Shown here piece after piece: positions 5,102 through 5,109 of a DNA stretch of 5,109 nt (positions are counted from its first letter, which is position 1; every line of letters starts with the position of its first letter). The notes below the pieces were generated by a model. It did not search any database, was not told where the DNA came from, and saw only the letters and a program-made list of their open reading frames with translations. Source of the stretch: Marinosulfonomonas sp. (GTDB lineage: Bacteria > Pseudomonadota > Alphaproteobacteria > Rhodobacterales > Rhodobacteraceae); assembly GCA_015494385.1 (NCBI GenBank), contig WGBJ01000519.1, positions 1 through 5,109 of the forward strand, written 5' to 3'. The translations under genes were made by a program, and so were the position numbers.

Positions 5102-5109
5102 GACACTAC

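Noticed and set aside
1..5109. Defence island, prophage, transposon or CRISPR content
   Set aside because: No integrase, transposase, terminal repeats, direct-repeat arrays or known defence domains; genes are ordinary chromosomal families with uniform composition.

Overview
The window looks like ordinary chromosome from an alphaproteobacterium, most likely a member of the Rhodobacteraceae (Roseobacter group). This rests on gene content as I recognise it: a DUF1467 gene directly behind methylmalonyl-CoA epimerase, an EI24-type membrane protein behind a small nitroreductase, and an orphan receiver protein whose N-terminus resembles proteins I recall from this group. GC-rich coding with strong GC3 and a recurrent Roseobacter-type intergenic motif near 1438-1490 agree with it. 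The assignment is from memory of families, not from a search. The window is almost fully coding: eight protein genes, no RNA genes, no mobile element, no CRISPR array, and no gene-free stretch longer than about 175 bases.

Layout. Positions 1-1402 (+) carry the end of a class II histone-deacetylase-like zinc deacylase whose N-terminus lies outside the window. It is translationally coupled (TTGA overlap) to rluE, a 23S rRNA pseudouridine synthase. A GC hairpin with a T-rich tail then ends this unit. After a 175-bp intergenic stretch with a possible operator palindrome, 1578-2848 (+) holds a YdjA-like FMN nitroreductase overlapping (ATGA) a multi-pass EI24-family membrane protein. Facing it on the minus strand, 3514-2811, is a two-gene unit: mce (methylmalonyl-CoA epimerase) then a two-helix DUF1467 membrane protein. 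The last 38 nt of the DUF1467 gene are antisense to the end of the EI24 gene. A divergent regulatory region (3515-3667) contains a plausible mce promoter, a perfect 8-bp inverted repeat and a near-consensus CtrA box. From it a single-domain-type response regulator with an uncharacterised helical C-terminus is read rightward (3668-4384). A GNAT acetyltransferase (5079-4381, minus) converges on it, and the two genes share a TTAA tetranucleotide as both stop codons.

How the genes relate. mce serves acyl-CoA metabolism (propionyl-CoA and, in this group, the ethylmalonyl-CoA pathway). The other genes are housekeeping or accessory and do not form one pathway: rRNA modification, zinc deacylase, flavin reductase, signalling and an acetyltransferase. 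I found no convincing new multi-gene system. The items most worth a second look are the CtrA-like box in front of the orphan response regulator, that regulator's unassigned C-terminal region, and the tight coupling of two pairs of functionally unrelated genes.
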